A model generated the notes under the pieces. That model was not told the origin of the DNA. It did no database searches and saw only the letters and a program-made list of their open reading frames with translations. Of a stretch of DNA of 64,000 bases, positions 42,365 to 50,434 are shown in pieces. Each line of letters starts with the position of its first letter. Position 1 is the stretch's first letter. The translations under genes were made by a program, and so were the position numbers. The DNA comes from Candidatus Aminicenantes bacterium UBA6072 (GTDB taxonomy: Bacteria; Acidobacteriota; Aminicenantia; UBA2199), in contig DIXU01000009.1 in NCBI GenBank assembly GCA_002436105.1, positions 248,001 to 312,000 of the forward strand. Direction: 5' to 3'.

Positions 42365-43850
42365 CTTGACCTCGCGCGGCGATTTCCCCGCGCGCCCGCC
42401 GCAGGCGGCGCAGCACCGTCTCCCGGCCCAGCGCTTCCAGCATCTCGAAGAGGCCGGGGCCGAAGCCGACGCCGCTGACCGCCAGCCGCGTCGGATGGAT
42501 CAGCTTGCCGGCCGAAACGCCCAGCTCCTCGGCAAGCCTGCGGTACAGCCCCTCCAGGGCGTCCTGGGCGAAGGGCTGCAGGTCGGCCAGGGCAGCGAGC
42601 AGGGCGTCGATTCGGGGAAGCATGTCGGGCTTGAAATATTTCTTGGCGGCCTGGGCGTCGTATTCCAGCGGGTCGCGGAAAAAGTACAGCGAGTTCTCGG
42701 CGATCTCGCCGGTCTTCCGGCTGCGCTCCCTGAACATGGCGATCACCTTCTTCAGGAAAGCCTCGTCGGACAGGGCGTCCTGCGGCAGTTCCATCTTTTC
42801 CCAGACCGCCCGCACGTCGGGGAGCAGCGATTCCACGGAGCGCCCCTGCAGGTAGACGCCGTTCATCCATTCCAGCTTGGTCTCGTCGAACACCGCCGCC
42901 TTGGCCTGGACGCGATCCAGGGTGAAGGCGGCGATCATCTCCTCCAGGGTCATGATCTCGCGGTCATTTCCCGGAGCCCAGCCCAGCAGGGCCAGGAAAT
43001 TGCGCAGCGCTTCGGGCAGGAAGCCGGCACGCTGGTAGTCGAGGACCGAGGCGGCGCCGCGGCGCTTGGAGAGCTTGCCGCCGTCAGGGGCCAGGATGAC
43101 CGGCATGTGGGCGAAGACGGGCGGCGCCCAGCCGAAGGCCTCGTAGATCAGGATATGCTTGGGCGTGGAGGCGATCCATTCGTCGCCGCGCAGCACGTGG
43201 CTGATGCCCATCAGGTGGTCGTCGACCACGTTGGCCAGGTGGTAGGTGGGGAAACCGTCCGACTTGAGCAGCACCAGGTCGTCCAGCTGGGCGCTGTCAT
43301 AGGCGATGTCGCCGCGGATCAGGTCGTGGAAGGACACCGGGCGCTCGTCGGGGACCTTGAGGCGCACGACGTGCGGGGCGCCGGCCGCCAGCAGCTCCAG
43401 GACCCTGGCTTCCTCCAGGCCCCGGCAATGGCGGTCATAACCCGAGCCGTGAGCCATTTTGGCCTTCTCCTGCTCAAGCCGCAACTGCGCCAGCCGCTCT
43501 TCCGTGCAGAAGCAGCGGTAGGCTCGCCCGGCCGCCAGCAGCCGGTCGGCATGCTCGCGGTAGAGGGCCGTGCGCTGCGACTGGAAATACGGTCCCGCGC
43601 CGCCGCCGGCCTCGGGCCCCTCGTCCCACTGCAGGCCCAGCCATTTCAGGCTGGCGAAGATCTCGTCGAGGGCATCCGGCTGGTAGCGCTTCCGGTCGGT
43701 GTCCTCGATGCGCAGGATGAACCGGCCGCCGTGGTGGCGGGCAAAGAGATAATTGAACAGGGCGGTGCGGGCGCCGCCGACGTGCAGGTAGCCGGTCGGC
43801 GACGGAGCGAAGCGGACAACGGGCGGCATTCCTTCCTTCCAGTCGGTCAT
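42354..43850 (-). CDS. gltX: Glutamyl-tRNA synthetase
   Basis: 498 residues from ATG 43850. The N-terminal VVRFAPSPTGYLHVGGARTA holds the HIGH-like motif, LSKRRGAASV is the KMSKS loop, and the C-terminal half is an all-helical anticodon-binding domain. Two starts compete. ATG 43829 gives a conventional N-terminus and has GGAAGG 5 nt upstream. ATG 43850 lies 7 nt after the -10 box of a canonical promoter (TTGACA-17-CAAAAT), so the transcript probably begins at that ATG; I chose it on this basis. glnS follows with an 11-bp overlap. Confidence 0.94.
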
Positions 43851-43857
43851 TTTGCTT

Positions 43858-43886
43858 ATTTTGCCCGAAATCCGGGGGGTTGTCAA
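43858..43886 (-). promoter_or_regulatory. Promoter of gltX-glnS (leaderless type)
   Basis: Minus strand TTGACA (43886-43881), 17 nt, CAAAAT (43863-43858), then 7 nt to ATG 43850. Confidence 0.6.
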
Positions 43887-43922
43887 TCGGCCGCGGAAGC
43901 GGGGAGTCGGCCCTTTTCCTTA

Positions 43923-43951
43923 TTGCTATTTGCCGCCACTTGGTTTAGAAT
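43923..43951 (+). promoter_or_regulatory. Promoter of the 82-aa zinc-ribbon-like gene (leaderless type)
   Basis: TTGCTA (43923-43928), 17 nt, TAGAAT (43946-43951), then 6 nt to ATG 43958; no ribosome binding site can fit downstream of the predicted transcript start. Confidence 0.6.
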
Positions 43952-43957
43952 CGGGTC

Positions 43958-44206
43958 ATGGAGAACCTGATCGAGGTCCATTGCCCCGCCTGCCACGCCA
44001 GCCTGTGGGTGGACATCGACGCCCGGCAGGTCGTCCAGCACAAGCGCAGCGCGAAAAAGGTCCACTCCTCGTTCGAGGACCTGCTGAGCAGGGAAAAACA
44101 GAAGAAAGAAGCGGTCGATGAGCGCTTCACCCAGGCCAAGTCGCTGGAGCAGGCCAAGAAGAAGAAAGCGGCGGAATTCTTTGAGCAGACGATCAAGGAA
44201 AAATAG
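43958..44206 (+). CDS. Small lysine-rich protein with N-terminal CxxC
   Basis: 82 residues. The N-terminus IEVHCPACHASLWVDID has one CPAC pair, half of a zinc ribbon. The rest is charged and helical, rich in lysine and glutamate (LLSREKQKKEAVDERF), and likely coiled coil. It could bind zinc as a dimer or interact with nucleic acid, but no known family is recognised. The ATG is 6 nt after a -10 box, so the message should be leaderless. It is followed after 20 nt by the PC4-like gene. Confidence 0.75.
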   Translation: MENLIEVHCPACHASLWVDIDARQVVQHKRSAKKVHSSFEDLLSREKQKKEAVDERFTQAKSLEQAKKKKAAEFFEQTIKEK

Positions 44207-44226
44207 ACGGCAACCAGGAGAACAAC

Positions 44227-44529
44227 ATGGATTTCAGCGAGTTGAAAAAGGCGGTACGGAAGCAGGTGGATATCCAGGAGCCCGACTTCATCAAGGAGAG
44301 CGACGAGGCGTTGAACGTCGGCTTCCTGGAGATGAATGCAACGCAGAAGCTCATCTTCTCCATCTCGACCTTCAAGAACAAGAAGTACTTCAGCGTGCGG
44401 ACCTGGTTCCAGGCCGAATCGGGCGAATGGGCCCCGACCAAGAAAGGGGTCAACCTCTCCTTTGAAAAGTTCGCGGACTTTGAAAAGATGGTCAAGGTGT
44501 TCGCCCAGGCCATCGAGCTGGACAAATAG
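44227..44529 (+). CDS. PC4/YdbC-like ssDNA-binding (transcriptional coactivator p15) family protein
   Basis: 100 residues; CAGGAG precedes ATG 44227. The C-terminal part YFSVRTWFQAESGEWAPTKK followed by GVNLSFEKFADFEKM matches the PC4/p15 fold, a small dimeric domain that binds single-stranded DNA or RNA in eukaryotes, phage and bacteria (YdbC). A short helical N-terminus (ELKKAVRKQVDIQEPDF) precedes it. It lies 20 nt after the CxxC protein and 42 nt before DUF1846; the set may be one transcript. Confidence 0.85.
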   Translation: MDFSELKKAVRKQVDIQEPDFIKESDEALNVGFLEMNATQKLIFSISTFKNKKYFSVRTWFQAESGEWAPTKKGVNLSFEKFADFEKMVKVFAQAIELDK

Positions 44530-44571
44530 CCGCATTTCGCGCCGGCCCCGACCGTTCCCGGAGGAACACCC

Positions 44572-46089
44572 ATGCCCAAGGCGATCGGTTTTGACAACGA
44601 GAAGTACCTGAAGGAACAGTCGGCGGCCATCCTGGAACGGGTACGCTCTTTCGGCGACAAGCTCTACCTCGAGTTCGGCGGCAAGCTGCTCTACGACTAT
44701 CACGCCGCCCGCGTCCTGCCCGGCTTCGACCCCAACGTCAAGATGCGCCTGCTGCAGCAGCTCGGCGAACAGACCGACGTCCTGCTCTGCATCTACGCCG
44801 GCGACATCGAGCGCAAGAAGGTGCGCGCCGACTTCGGCATCACCTACGACGTGGACGCCCTGAAGCTCATCGACGACCTGGCCGCCTGGGGCATCACCCT
44901 GCGCGCCGTGATCATCACCCGCTTCTCCGGCCAGACCGCCGCCAGGGCTTTCCAGAACAAGCTGGAGCGCCGCGGCGTGCGCGTCTTCACCCACAGCTTC
45001 ACCAAGGGCTATCCCACCGAGATCGACACCATCGTCAGCGACGAGGGCTACGGCGCCAACGACTTCATCGAGACGGCCAAGCCCATCGTGGTGGTCACCG
45101 GCCCCGGTCCCGGCAGCGGCAAGCTGGCCACCTGCCTGTCGCAGCTTTACCACGAGCACCGGCGCGGCGTGAAGGCGGGCTACGCCAAGTTCGAGACCTT
45201 CCCCATCTGGAACCTGCCGCTGAACCACCCGGTGAACATCGCCTACGAGGCGGCCACCGCCGACTTGAAGGACATCAACCTCATCGACCACTTCCACCTC
45301 GAGGCGCACGACGTCAAGGCGGTCAACTACAACCGCGACATCGAGGCCTTCCCCCTGCTGCGGCGCATCCTGGAGAAGATCACCGAAAACACCCTGGTCT
45401 ACCACTCGCCGACCGACATGGGGGTCAACCGCGCCGGCTTCGGCATTTTCGACGACGCGGTGGTGCGCGAAGCGGCCGTCCAGGAGGTCATCCGCCGCTT
45501 CTTCCGCTACCAGTGCGAGTACGCCATGGGGGTGGTGGACAAGGACACGGTGGAACGGCTGCGCCTGTTCATGGAGAACCTGGGCGTGAGCGAGGAAAAC
45601 CGCCCGGTGGTTCGCCCGGCGCGGGAAGCCGCCCAGGCGGCCCAGCAATGCGGAAAAGGCCACGCCGGCATCTTCTGCGGCGCCGCCGTCGAGCTGGCCG
45701 ACGGATCGATCATCACCGGCAAGAACTCGCCGCTGCTGCACGCATCGTCGAGCCTGATCCTCAACGCCGCCAAGCAGCTGGCCGGGATCCCCGACCGCAT
45801 GCCGCTGCTGCCGCCCGCCATCACCGAGTCGCTGGCGCGGCTGAAGAAGGACGTGCTGAAGGGGCGCGACGTGAGCCTGAATCTCGACGAGACGTTGATC
45901 GCCCTGGGCATCTCCGCCAGCGGCAACCCGGCGGCGCAGGCCGCGGTGGAGAAGCTGCCCGAGCTGCGCAACTGCGAGGTGCACATCACCCACATGCCCA
46001 CGCCGGGCGACGAAGCCGGCCTGCGCAAGCTGGGGGTGAACCTGACCTCGGACCCCGGCTATTCCACCCACACCCTGTTCGCAGGGTAG
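44572..46089 (+). CDS. DUF1846 family protein
   Basis: 505 residues, full length for the family, with GGAGG before ATG 44572. DUF1846 landmarks are IGFDNEKYLKEQSAAILERV, LYLEFGGKLLYDYHAARVLP, VTGPGPGSGKLATCLSQLYH (a P-loop-like glycine stretch), FPIWNLPLNHPVNIAYEAAT and the C-terminal CEVHITHMPTPGDEAGLRKL. It is a conserved cytoplasmic protein, structurally related to ATP-binding folds, without an assigned reaction. Last of a three-gene plus-strand run. Confidence 0.93.
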   Translation: MPKAIGFDNEKYLKEQSAAILERVRSFGDKLYLEFGGKLLYDYHAARVLPGFDPNVKMRLLQQLGEQTDVLLCIYAGDIERKKVRADFGITYDVDALKLIDDLAAWGITLRAVIITRFSGQTAARAFQNKLERRGVRVFTHSFTKGYPTEIDTIVSDEGYGANDFIETAKPIVVVTGPGPGSGKLATCLSQLYHEHRRGVKAGYAKFETFPIWNLPLNHPVNIAYEAATADLKDINLIDHFHLEAHDVKAVNYNRDIEAFPLLRRILEKITENTLVYHSPTDMGVNRAGFGIFDDAVVREAAVQEVIRRFFRYQCEYAMGVVDKDTVERLRLFMENLGVSEENRPVVRPAREAAQAAQQCGKGHAGIFCGAAVELADGSIITGKNSPLLHASSSLILNAAKQLAGIPDRMPLLPPAITESLARLKKDVLKGRDVSLNLDETLIALGISASGNPAAQAAVEKLPELRNCEVHITHMPTPGDEAGLRKLGVNLTSDPGYSTHTLFAG

Positions 46090-46130
46090 CTTGGACTATC
46101 GTAACGCGTGACGAGTAAAAGCACATTAAT

Positions 46131-46203
46131 GAATTCAAATTCCAAGCATCAAAATCCAAATCACAAATAAATTCCAAGTTCCAAATTCCAATGACCGAAA
46201 CGA
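46131..46203. repeat. AT-rich ATTCCAA-type low-complexity repeat
   Basis: A stretch of repeated AAATTCCAA/AAATCCAAAT words lies in the 145-bp gap between DUF1846 and the TVNG lipoprotein. It is very AT-rich in a GC-rich genome. It holds no open frame. From memory, similar word patterns occur in intergenic DNA of other uncultured bacteria; this was not checked. Confidence 0.6.
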
Positions 46204-46234
46204 AAACCACCTCACGAAATTCGCAGCTCTTCGT

Positions 46235-46870
46235 CTATTCCTTCACGACCTTGGCGTTCCGTATCTGGCCCTTGACGGCGGAATCCTTGCCGATATAAAC
46301 CCGGACCCTGCGGTTGGCATCGCGGACATCAATGCCGCCTTCGACCGTCGAGCCGTCCTCGATGCGGATCTCCAGGCGCCGGCCGCCGGAAAAGATGCCC
46401 CTGCGGCCCTTGATGACAATGCTGCCGCGGATGACGCTCCGGTCGCCGAGCCGGACATCGCCGTTGACCGTGGAGACGTCCCGATCCACCACGGTGCGGG
46501 TCAGCTCGACCCGGCCATTGACCGTGGCCACCTGGCCCAGGACCACGCTGCCGGCGGCGGCATTGAAGGAACCGTTGACCGTTTGCGCATCGCCCTGCAC
46601 CTCGACATCGGCGCCGATGACGATGCGGCCGTTGACCGTCTCCAGGTCCTCCACCCGCGAGCCGTTCCCGACCTCGATGCCGCCGTTGACGGTGTGGCAG
46701 CCGCCGTTCACGATGCAGTCGGCTCCGATGCGGATGCTGCCGTTGACCGAGCTCATGCCGGCGCTGCGGCCGCCGTCGGCCAGGCTTTTGCTGCGGTTGA
46801 CGCTGGCGTCGCAGGCGTAGAAGGACAGGAAAATGATGACCAGGACCGATAGCATTACATTTCGTTTCAT
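46235..46870 (-). CDS. Lipoprotein with TVNG beta-solenoid repeats
   Basis: 211 residues; GAGGAG precedes ATG 46870. The N-terminus MLSVLVIIFLSFYACDAS has a hydrophobic signal and a lipobox-like cysteine. Six repeats of 18-20 residues start with (S/T)VNG, for example TVNGGIEVGNGSRVEDLE and TVNGRIVIGADVEVQGDAQ. They alternate hydrophobic and small residues as in a right-handed beta-helix or bactofilin-like/DUF4097-like fold. The C-terminal part (RVRVYIGKDSAVKGQI) continues the pattern. Probably a rigid surface or periplasmic structural lipoprotein; no function is known. Confidence 0.75.
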   Translation of the reverse strand: MKRNVMLSVLVIIFLSFYACDASVNRSKSLADGGRSAGMSSVNGSIRIGADCIVNGGCHTVNGGIEVGNGSRVEDLETVNGRIVIGADVEVQGDAQTVNGSFNAAAGSVVLGQVATVNGRVELTRTVVDRDVSTVNGDVRLGDRSVIRGSIVIKGRRGIFSGGRRLEIRIEDGSTVEGGIDVRDANRRVRVYIGKDSAVKGQIRNAKVVKE

Positions 46871-47126
46871 TTTTCTCCTCGCTCAGTAGATAAAACGGAT
46901 TTCCCGGCCAAAAGGTTCACTGGAGAACGGGGAAGCCCCGAGACGGCAAAAAATATTTTCCCCGATTGTAAAGGAGCAGTTCCCAGTCAAAATGCTGTAA
47001 AGGCTGAGTCACAAACCAACAAATATTATTGACAAGAAATTTATTTGCTTCTAGAATATTCTTAGAGATAGAAAAATGAAATGTTCGTGATAAATAATTT
47101 TATAAAACAATATTTTAAAAACTAAT
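46871..47126. other. Gene-free junction to the AT-rich island
   Basis: 256 bp. The left half holds the ribosome binding site of the TVNG lipoprotein gene and a small CGGGG/CCCCG hairpin near 46927-46945. From about 47000 the base composition turns AT-rich, and the promoter of the nuclease gene (47030-47058) follows. No open frame or tRNA is seen. Confidence 0.6.
47030..47058 (+). promoter_or_regulatory. Promoter of the nuclease/Abi_C gene pair
   Basis: TTGACA (47030-47035), 17 nt, TAGAAT (47053-47058). The leader to ATG 47127 is ~60 nt, AT-rich, lacks a ribosome binding site and contains the tiny frame ATG AAA TGT TCG TGA. Confidence 0.6.
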
Positions 47127-48095
47127 ATGACACTACCCCTTAAACAATCTCGGGCCATAGCTGAAATAGCCGAACTTCTATACAGTTATCTTCCTGGTTC
47201 AGGCAATAAGAGTTGGACGGGGCACGTCACATTCAAAACAGTGGCAACGAAAGTCGGTGTTGGAGATTTCTGGCAACCTGGAAGCAAAATCCCCATGATA
47301 ATAGGCCTCCTTGAGCATACATTAGATCATCGCAGAAGTCGATTTGAGCCTTTGATGCTCGAGATTGTAAGAGCTGGACTGATTTATCGTCAAAAACAAG
47401 GAAATCCTGTCACTCCTGAAGAGATAGACAAATTAAATGGCCTTATATTGGAGGTAGGCTTTAAATTTCCTGATCTTTGGGACCCTGATTTTAAGGCTTC
47501 CCTTCGAGTAGATGGGGGCACTCGTGCAAAAGAGCACATTGATCAAGCACTATTTCACGAACAACTCCGTACTACTAAAAGAGCAAAAAGGATTTCTGAT
47601 CTTGCAGACATAAAGGAGGACTTCTTTTCATTGCATGAACAAAAAAATCGACAGAATGCCGGAATCCAGTTTGAAACCATCCTCAATAGATTTTTTGAGC
47701 TTCATGAATTATCTCCTCGAGAACCATTTCGTGTGACAGGAGAACAGATTGATGGTTCTTTTGAGCTTGATCATGAAGTATACTTAATAGAAGCAAAATG
47801 GCAACAGGAACCAACATCCGAGGCAGACTTACTGGTGTTTAGAGGAAAAATTGAAGGGAAGTCAAAATATACAAGGGGAGTCTTTGTAACCATCAACGGA
47901 TTAAGCCAGGATGCTGCTGAAGCAATCACTCGAGGGAAACAACCTATTTTTTTTGTGATTGACGGTTATGACATTACAATGTTGTTGGAAGATGATATAC
48001 ATCTAACTGATTTTCTACGTAAACGTCAACGCCTACTGGCAGAAGAAGGGCATGTTGTTTTACTTTATTCTGAGCTCCTTAAACATAATAGATAA
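47127..48095 (+). CDS. PD-(D/E)xK (Mrr-like) restriction-endonuclease-family protein
   Basis: 322 residues. The N-terminal ~140 residues are helical (AELLYSYLPGSGNKSWTGHV, LLEHTLDHRRSRFEPLMLEI), a module I associate with orphan restriction-like nucleases. The C-terminal domain reads GIQFETILNRFFELHELSP, then QIDGSFELDHEVYLIEAKW: an acidic residue followed by an ExK pair, the PD-(D/E)xK core. FRGKIEGKSKYTRGVFVTIN fits the next strands and helix. It is likely a DNA endonuclease with a defence role. The coding sequence is AT-rich, unlike its neighbours. The next gene begins 6 nt later, so they form a pair. Confidence 0.8.
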   Translation: MTLPLKQSRAIAEIAELLYSYLPGSGNKSWTGHVTFKTVATKVGVGDFWQPGSKIPMIIGLLEHTLDHRRSRFEPLMLEIVRAGLIYRQKQGNPVTPEEIDKLNGLILEVGFKFPDLWDPDFKASLRVDGGTRAKEHIDQALFHEQLRTTKRAKRISDLADIKEDFFSLHEQKNRQNAGIQFETILNRFFELHELSPREPFRVTGEQIDGSFELDHEVYLIEAKWQQEPTSEADLLVFRGKIEGKSKYTRGVFVTINGLSQDAAEAITRGKQPIFFVIDGYDITMLLEDDIHLTDFLRKRQRLLAEEGHVVLLYSELLKHNR

Positions 48096-48101
48096 AAAAC
48101 A

Positions 48102-48896
48102 ATGATCCGACTATTTCAAGGTGGTGGTGCAGGAGATTTTGAATTATTTGGACCTTTATTTAATAACGATGAAAAGAATAAAATATTGAATATTGCATGC
48201 CAACTACTTGCCCGACAAGGGAATTCAAATGCTGGTGATTTTTTAAAAAAAACCCCTTTCGAAATTTATAACGCCACAAATAAATTTAATGATGAGTTTT
48301 GGGTGGTTCAAGCTTCCGTTTCGTTTGATCAATTTATGCAAATTAATGAACTCAATGAAAGCGAACAACTTACTGGCGTTGGGCATCAAATTGCACAAGC
48401 TATTGAAGATATCATCAATAAACATATTCGTTTTGTTATTGTTGAGCTAGATACAGACGCAGGTTTAAACCCAGTTGAAACTCCCATTATTAAATATTCC
48501 TCAAATACTGTTGAACAAGCACTTGATGATGCTAGGCAACTAGTATTATCAGGTAAACCTAATAACGCTGTCGATAGAACCCATACCGCAATTCATGGAT
48601 ACCTTCAAGATAAATGTAAGCATCTAGATATTAAATTTGAAAGCACAGACACCATCGCCCGACTGTTTAAATTAATTCGCAGTCATCCTGCCTTCACAAA
48701 GACAAATAACTTAGAAATCAAAAAAATTAATAATTCTATCGGTGCTATCCTCGACGCGCTCAATATAATCCGCAATGAAAAAAGCCTTGCTCACCCGAAT
48801 GACCTTTTAGGAAAAACTGAGGCCATGCTTGCAATTAATTGCTCTCTTACAATTCTTAACTATCTTGAGAAAAAACTTGGATCGTCGTTTCACTAA
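48102..48896 (+). CDS. Abortive-infection-like protein (Abi_C-type C-terminal domain)
   Basis: 264 residues. The first ~120 residues are of unknown fold (HEPN-like helices possible). The C-terminal part (NAVDRTHTAIHGYLQDKCKH, INNSIGAILDALNIIRNEKS, LAHPNDLLGKTEAMLAIN) matches the abortive infection C-terminal domain: two helices with an RNxx...H motif resembling HEPN RNases. It could be an RNA-cleaving effector partnered with the upstream nuclease. Very AT-rich coding. It ends 17 bp before the convergent HicA-like gene. Confidence 0.75.
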   Translation: MIRLFQGGGAGDFELFGPLFNNDEKNKILNIACQLLARQGNSNAGDFLKKTPFEIYNATNKFNDEFWVVQASVSFDQFMQINELNESEQLTGVGHQIAQAIEDIINKHIRFVIVELDTDAGLNPVETPIIKYSSNTVEQALDDARQLVLSGKPNNAVDRTHTAIHGYLQDKCKHLDIKFESTDTIARLFKLIRSHPAFTKTNNLEIKKINNSIGAILDALNIIRNEKSLAHPNDLLGKTEAMLAINCSLTILNYLEKKLGSSFH

Positions 48897-48913
48897 ACAA
48901 TTAGAAACTTGCT

Positions 48914-49207
48914 TTAAGAAAGAGGCAGAAGCCCCTTATGAGCCAAAATTCTATTATACTCTTCTCCCGTCATGGGACACAGAAATAAATCTTCAACCTG
49001 CTTGATAGTATCCAGCCTCAATTGTTTCTTCATTACTTTAATCAAACTTACATCATAATCTTTATAACCAGATCCATGGGAAGTATATGTATACATCCCT
49101 GTTCTTTTTCCGTTATATTCATGGTAAAAATATTTATGTCCGGAATCCTCTTCAACAAATCCTTTTTTAGGCAAGTTCAACTCAATCAATCTTCTATCGA
49201 TTGACAC
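48914..49207 (-). CDS. HicA-like toxin-family protein
   Basis: 97 residues from GTG 49207, with AAGGA upstream. The central part GFVEEDSGHKYFYHEYNGKR followed by YTYTSHGSGYKDYDVSLIKVMKKQL resembles the HicA dsRBD-like fold: GHKYF stands where HicA has its catalytic GSHHKF histidine, and the last helix is similar. HicA toxins are mRNA interferases. A C-terminal tail of ~30 residues is extra. The coding start overlaps the HicB-like stop by 14 bp. The reversed order (antitoxin first) is seen in some HicBA systems. Function is inferred. Confidence 0.65.
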   Translation of the reverse strand: MSIDRRLIELNLPKKGFVEEDSGHKYFYHEYNGKRTGMYTYTSHGSGYKDYDVSLIKVMKKQLRLDTIKQVEDLFLCPMTGEEYNRILAHKGLLPLS

Positions 49208-49637
49208 TCTCTTCCTTGAAAAGACCCGAGTATAATTCCTTCAGTCTTAAAGCTTCTCCAAATAAATCATCCTGATCCATGTTTTTATAATACTCGTAAA
49301 AATGAACTATATGCTTTCTTAAATCATTTATCGCATCATCGAGGCTGTTACCATTACCATACACAGCCAAATTATCATTTTCCGCGAAACACAGATTGCC
49401 GTCACAATAAGTATTAACAGAAATTGGTTTTAGTGTGTTGAATTCCCTATCATCAAATACAATCTTAAATAAAAATATGTTCCCAGATCCTTTTGTGCTT
49501 TTGTTAATTATATCTATTGGATCAATTGATTCAGCAGTCTGAATTTCTCTTGGAGCTATTCTCTGGAAATTGATGGGGATACATAATTCTAACTCCTTTA
49601 ATGAATCGTAGTTCTCACTAATATAGGCAAGATTCAT
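49194..49637 (-). CDS. HicB-like antitoxin-family protein with N-terminal extension
   Basis: 147 residues from ATG 49637, overlapping the TIGR04255 stop by 4 bp (ATGA). The C-terminal half (ENDNLAVYGNGNSLDDAIND, LRKHIVHFYEYYKN) looks like the partial RNase H fold of HicB. The N-terminal ~75 residues (NYDSLKELELCIPINFQRIA) are not part of the usual HicB. No ribbon-helix-helix or HTH DNA-binding segment is obvious. It probably neutralises the downstream HicA-like protein. AT-rich coding. Confidence 0.6.
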   Translation of the reverse strand: MNLAYISENYDSLKELELCIPINFQRIAPREIQTAESIDPIDIINKSTKGSGNIFLFKIVFDDREFNTLKPISVNTYCDGNLCFAENDNLAVYGNGNSLDDAINDLRKHIVHFYEYYKNMDQDDLFGEALRLKELYSGLFKEESVNR

Positions 49638-50347
49638 ACTACTTCTCCCCACATGATTTTTTTTAAATCTTCTGTTACCAACTCTTCGAAAAGACATTTT
49701 GTATGTTTATGACTTTCCTCAATATACTGATCAATTGAGTTAAAAATTAGAGGTTTTTCTTTTGCATAATCAAAATCCAGGATTATTGCTTCTGATTTAT
49801 CCGGTGCTACAACAGGCTCGATCCGAGTCGTTATATTTCCTCCTTCTACTTGTAACACAAAACTGATTTGGATGTTCTTAAAATTTGGAGATGTTGATGT
49901 TGGTAAATGAAGATCAACATTCAATAGATTTTTTAAAGGTATTGTCCCCTTCTCTCTGGCAAAAGAAATAATATTAATGTATCTTAATCCTGTTCGATTA
50001 AGTTCAGACACCATTTTGAAAGTATCATTGAAAACCGAAAATACTCTAAGTACTTCATCTTTAAAAAATTGAAAACCTTGATATTTTTTGCAACTTAGAA
50101 ATAATTTGTTTATCGATAAACCAATTGAAAAAGAATTGTCCTCTTTTTCAAATAGATAAGGTTCTAATGCAATCGCAATCCCATCTTTTGACCGAGGAAC
50201 CATAATTCTCGGATATTCTTTTCTTATTCTGTCATAAAACTTATCTTTTTGGCAATCTATTGAAGGCTCGCCAGCAAATTTAATCTCAAAAACCGTCTCA
50301 ATAAGTGGGGCTTTGGGGTATATTTCGTTTTTTTTTGTAATGCCCAT
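49634..50347 (-). CDS. TIGR04255 family protein
   Basis: 237 residues. Family features are the N-terminal YPKAPLIETVFEIKF, the mid-region GLRYINII, and the C-terminal HKHTKCLFEELVTEDLKKIMW. TIGR04255 proteins are sporadic, of unknown function, and often found near mobile or defence genes. First gene of a three-gene cassette with the HicB-like and HicA-like genes. The ATG lies 6 nt after a perfect TATAAT, so the transcript should be leaderless. Confidence 0.85.
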   Translation of the reverse strand: MGITKKNEIYPKAPLIETVFEIKFAGEPSIDCQKDKFYDRIRKEYPRIMVPRSKDGIAIALEPYLFEKEDNSFSIGLSINKLFLSCKKYQGFQFFKDEVLRVFSVFNDTFKMVSELNRTGLRYINIISFAREKGTIPLKNLLNVDLHLPTSTSPNFKNIQISFVLQVEGGNITTRIEPVVAPDKSEAIILDFDYAKEKPLIFNSIDQYIEESHKHTKCLFEELVTEDLKKIMWGEVV

Positions 50348-50353
50348 AATTCA

Positions 50354-50383
50354 ATTATAACAGAGATGTCCAAATTTCTCCAA
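50354..50383 (-). promoter_or_regulatory. Promoter of the TIGR04255/HicBA-like cassette (leaderless type)
   Basis: Minus strand TTGGAG (50383-50378), 18 nt, TATAAT (50359-50354), then 6 nt to ATG 50347. Autoregulation would be expected for a toxin-antitoxin locus, but no operator palindrome stands out. Confidence 0.5.
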
Positions 50384-50434
50384 ATTTAGATTTTATTCTA
50401 CAAATCAAAGCATTTTTTTGCTTGATGCTTTAAT

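Noticed and set aside
43945..46071. 708-codon open frame on the minus strand
   Set aside because: Antisense to the CxxC, PC4-like and DUF1846 genes, which are well supported.
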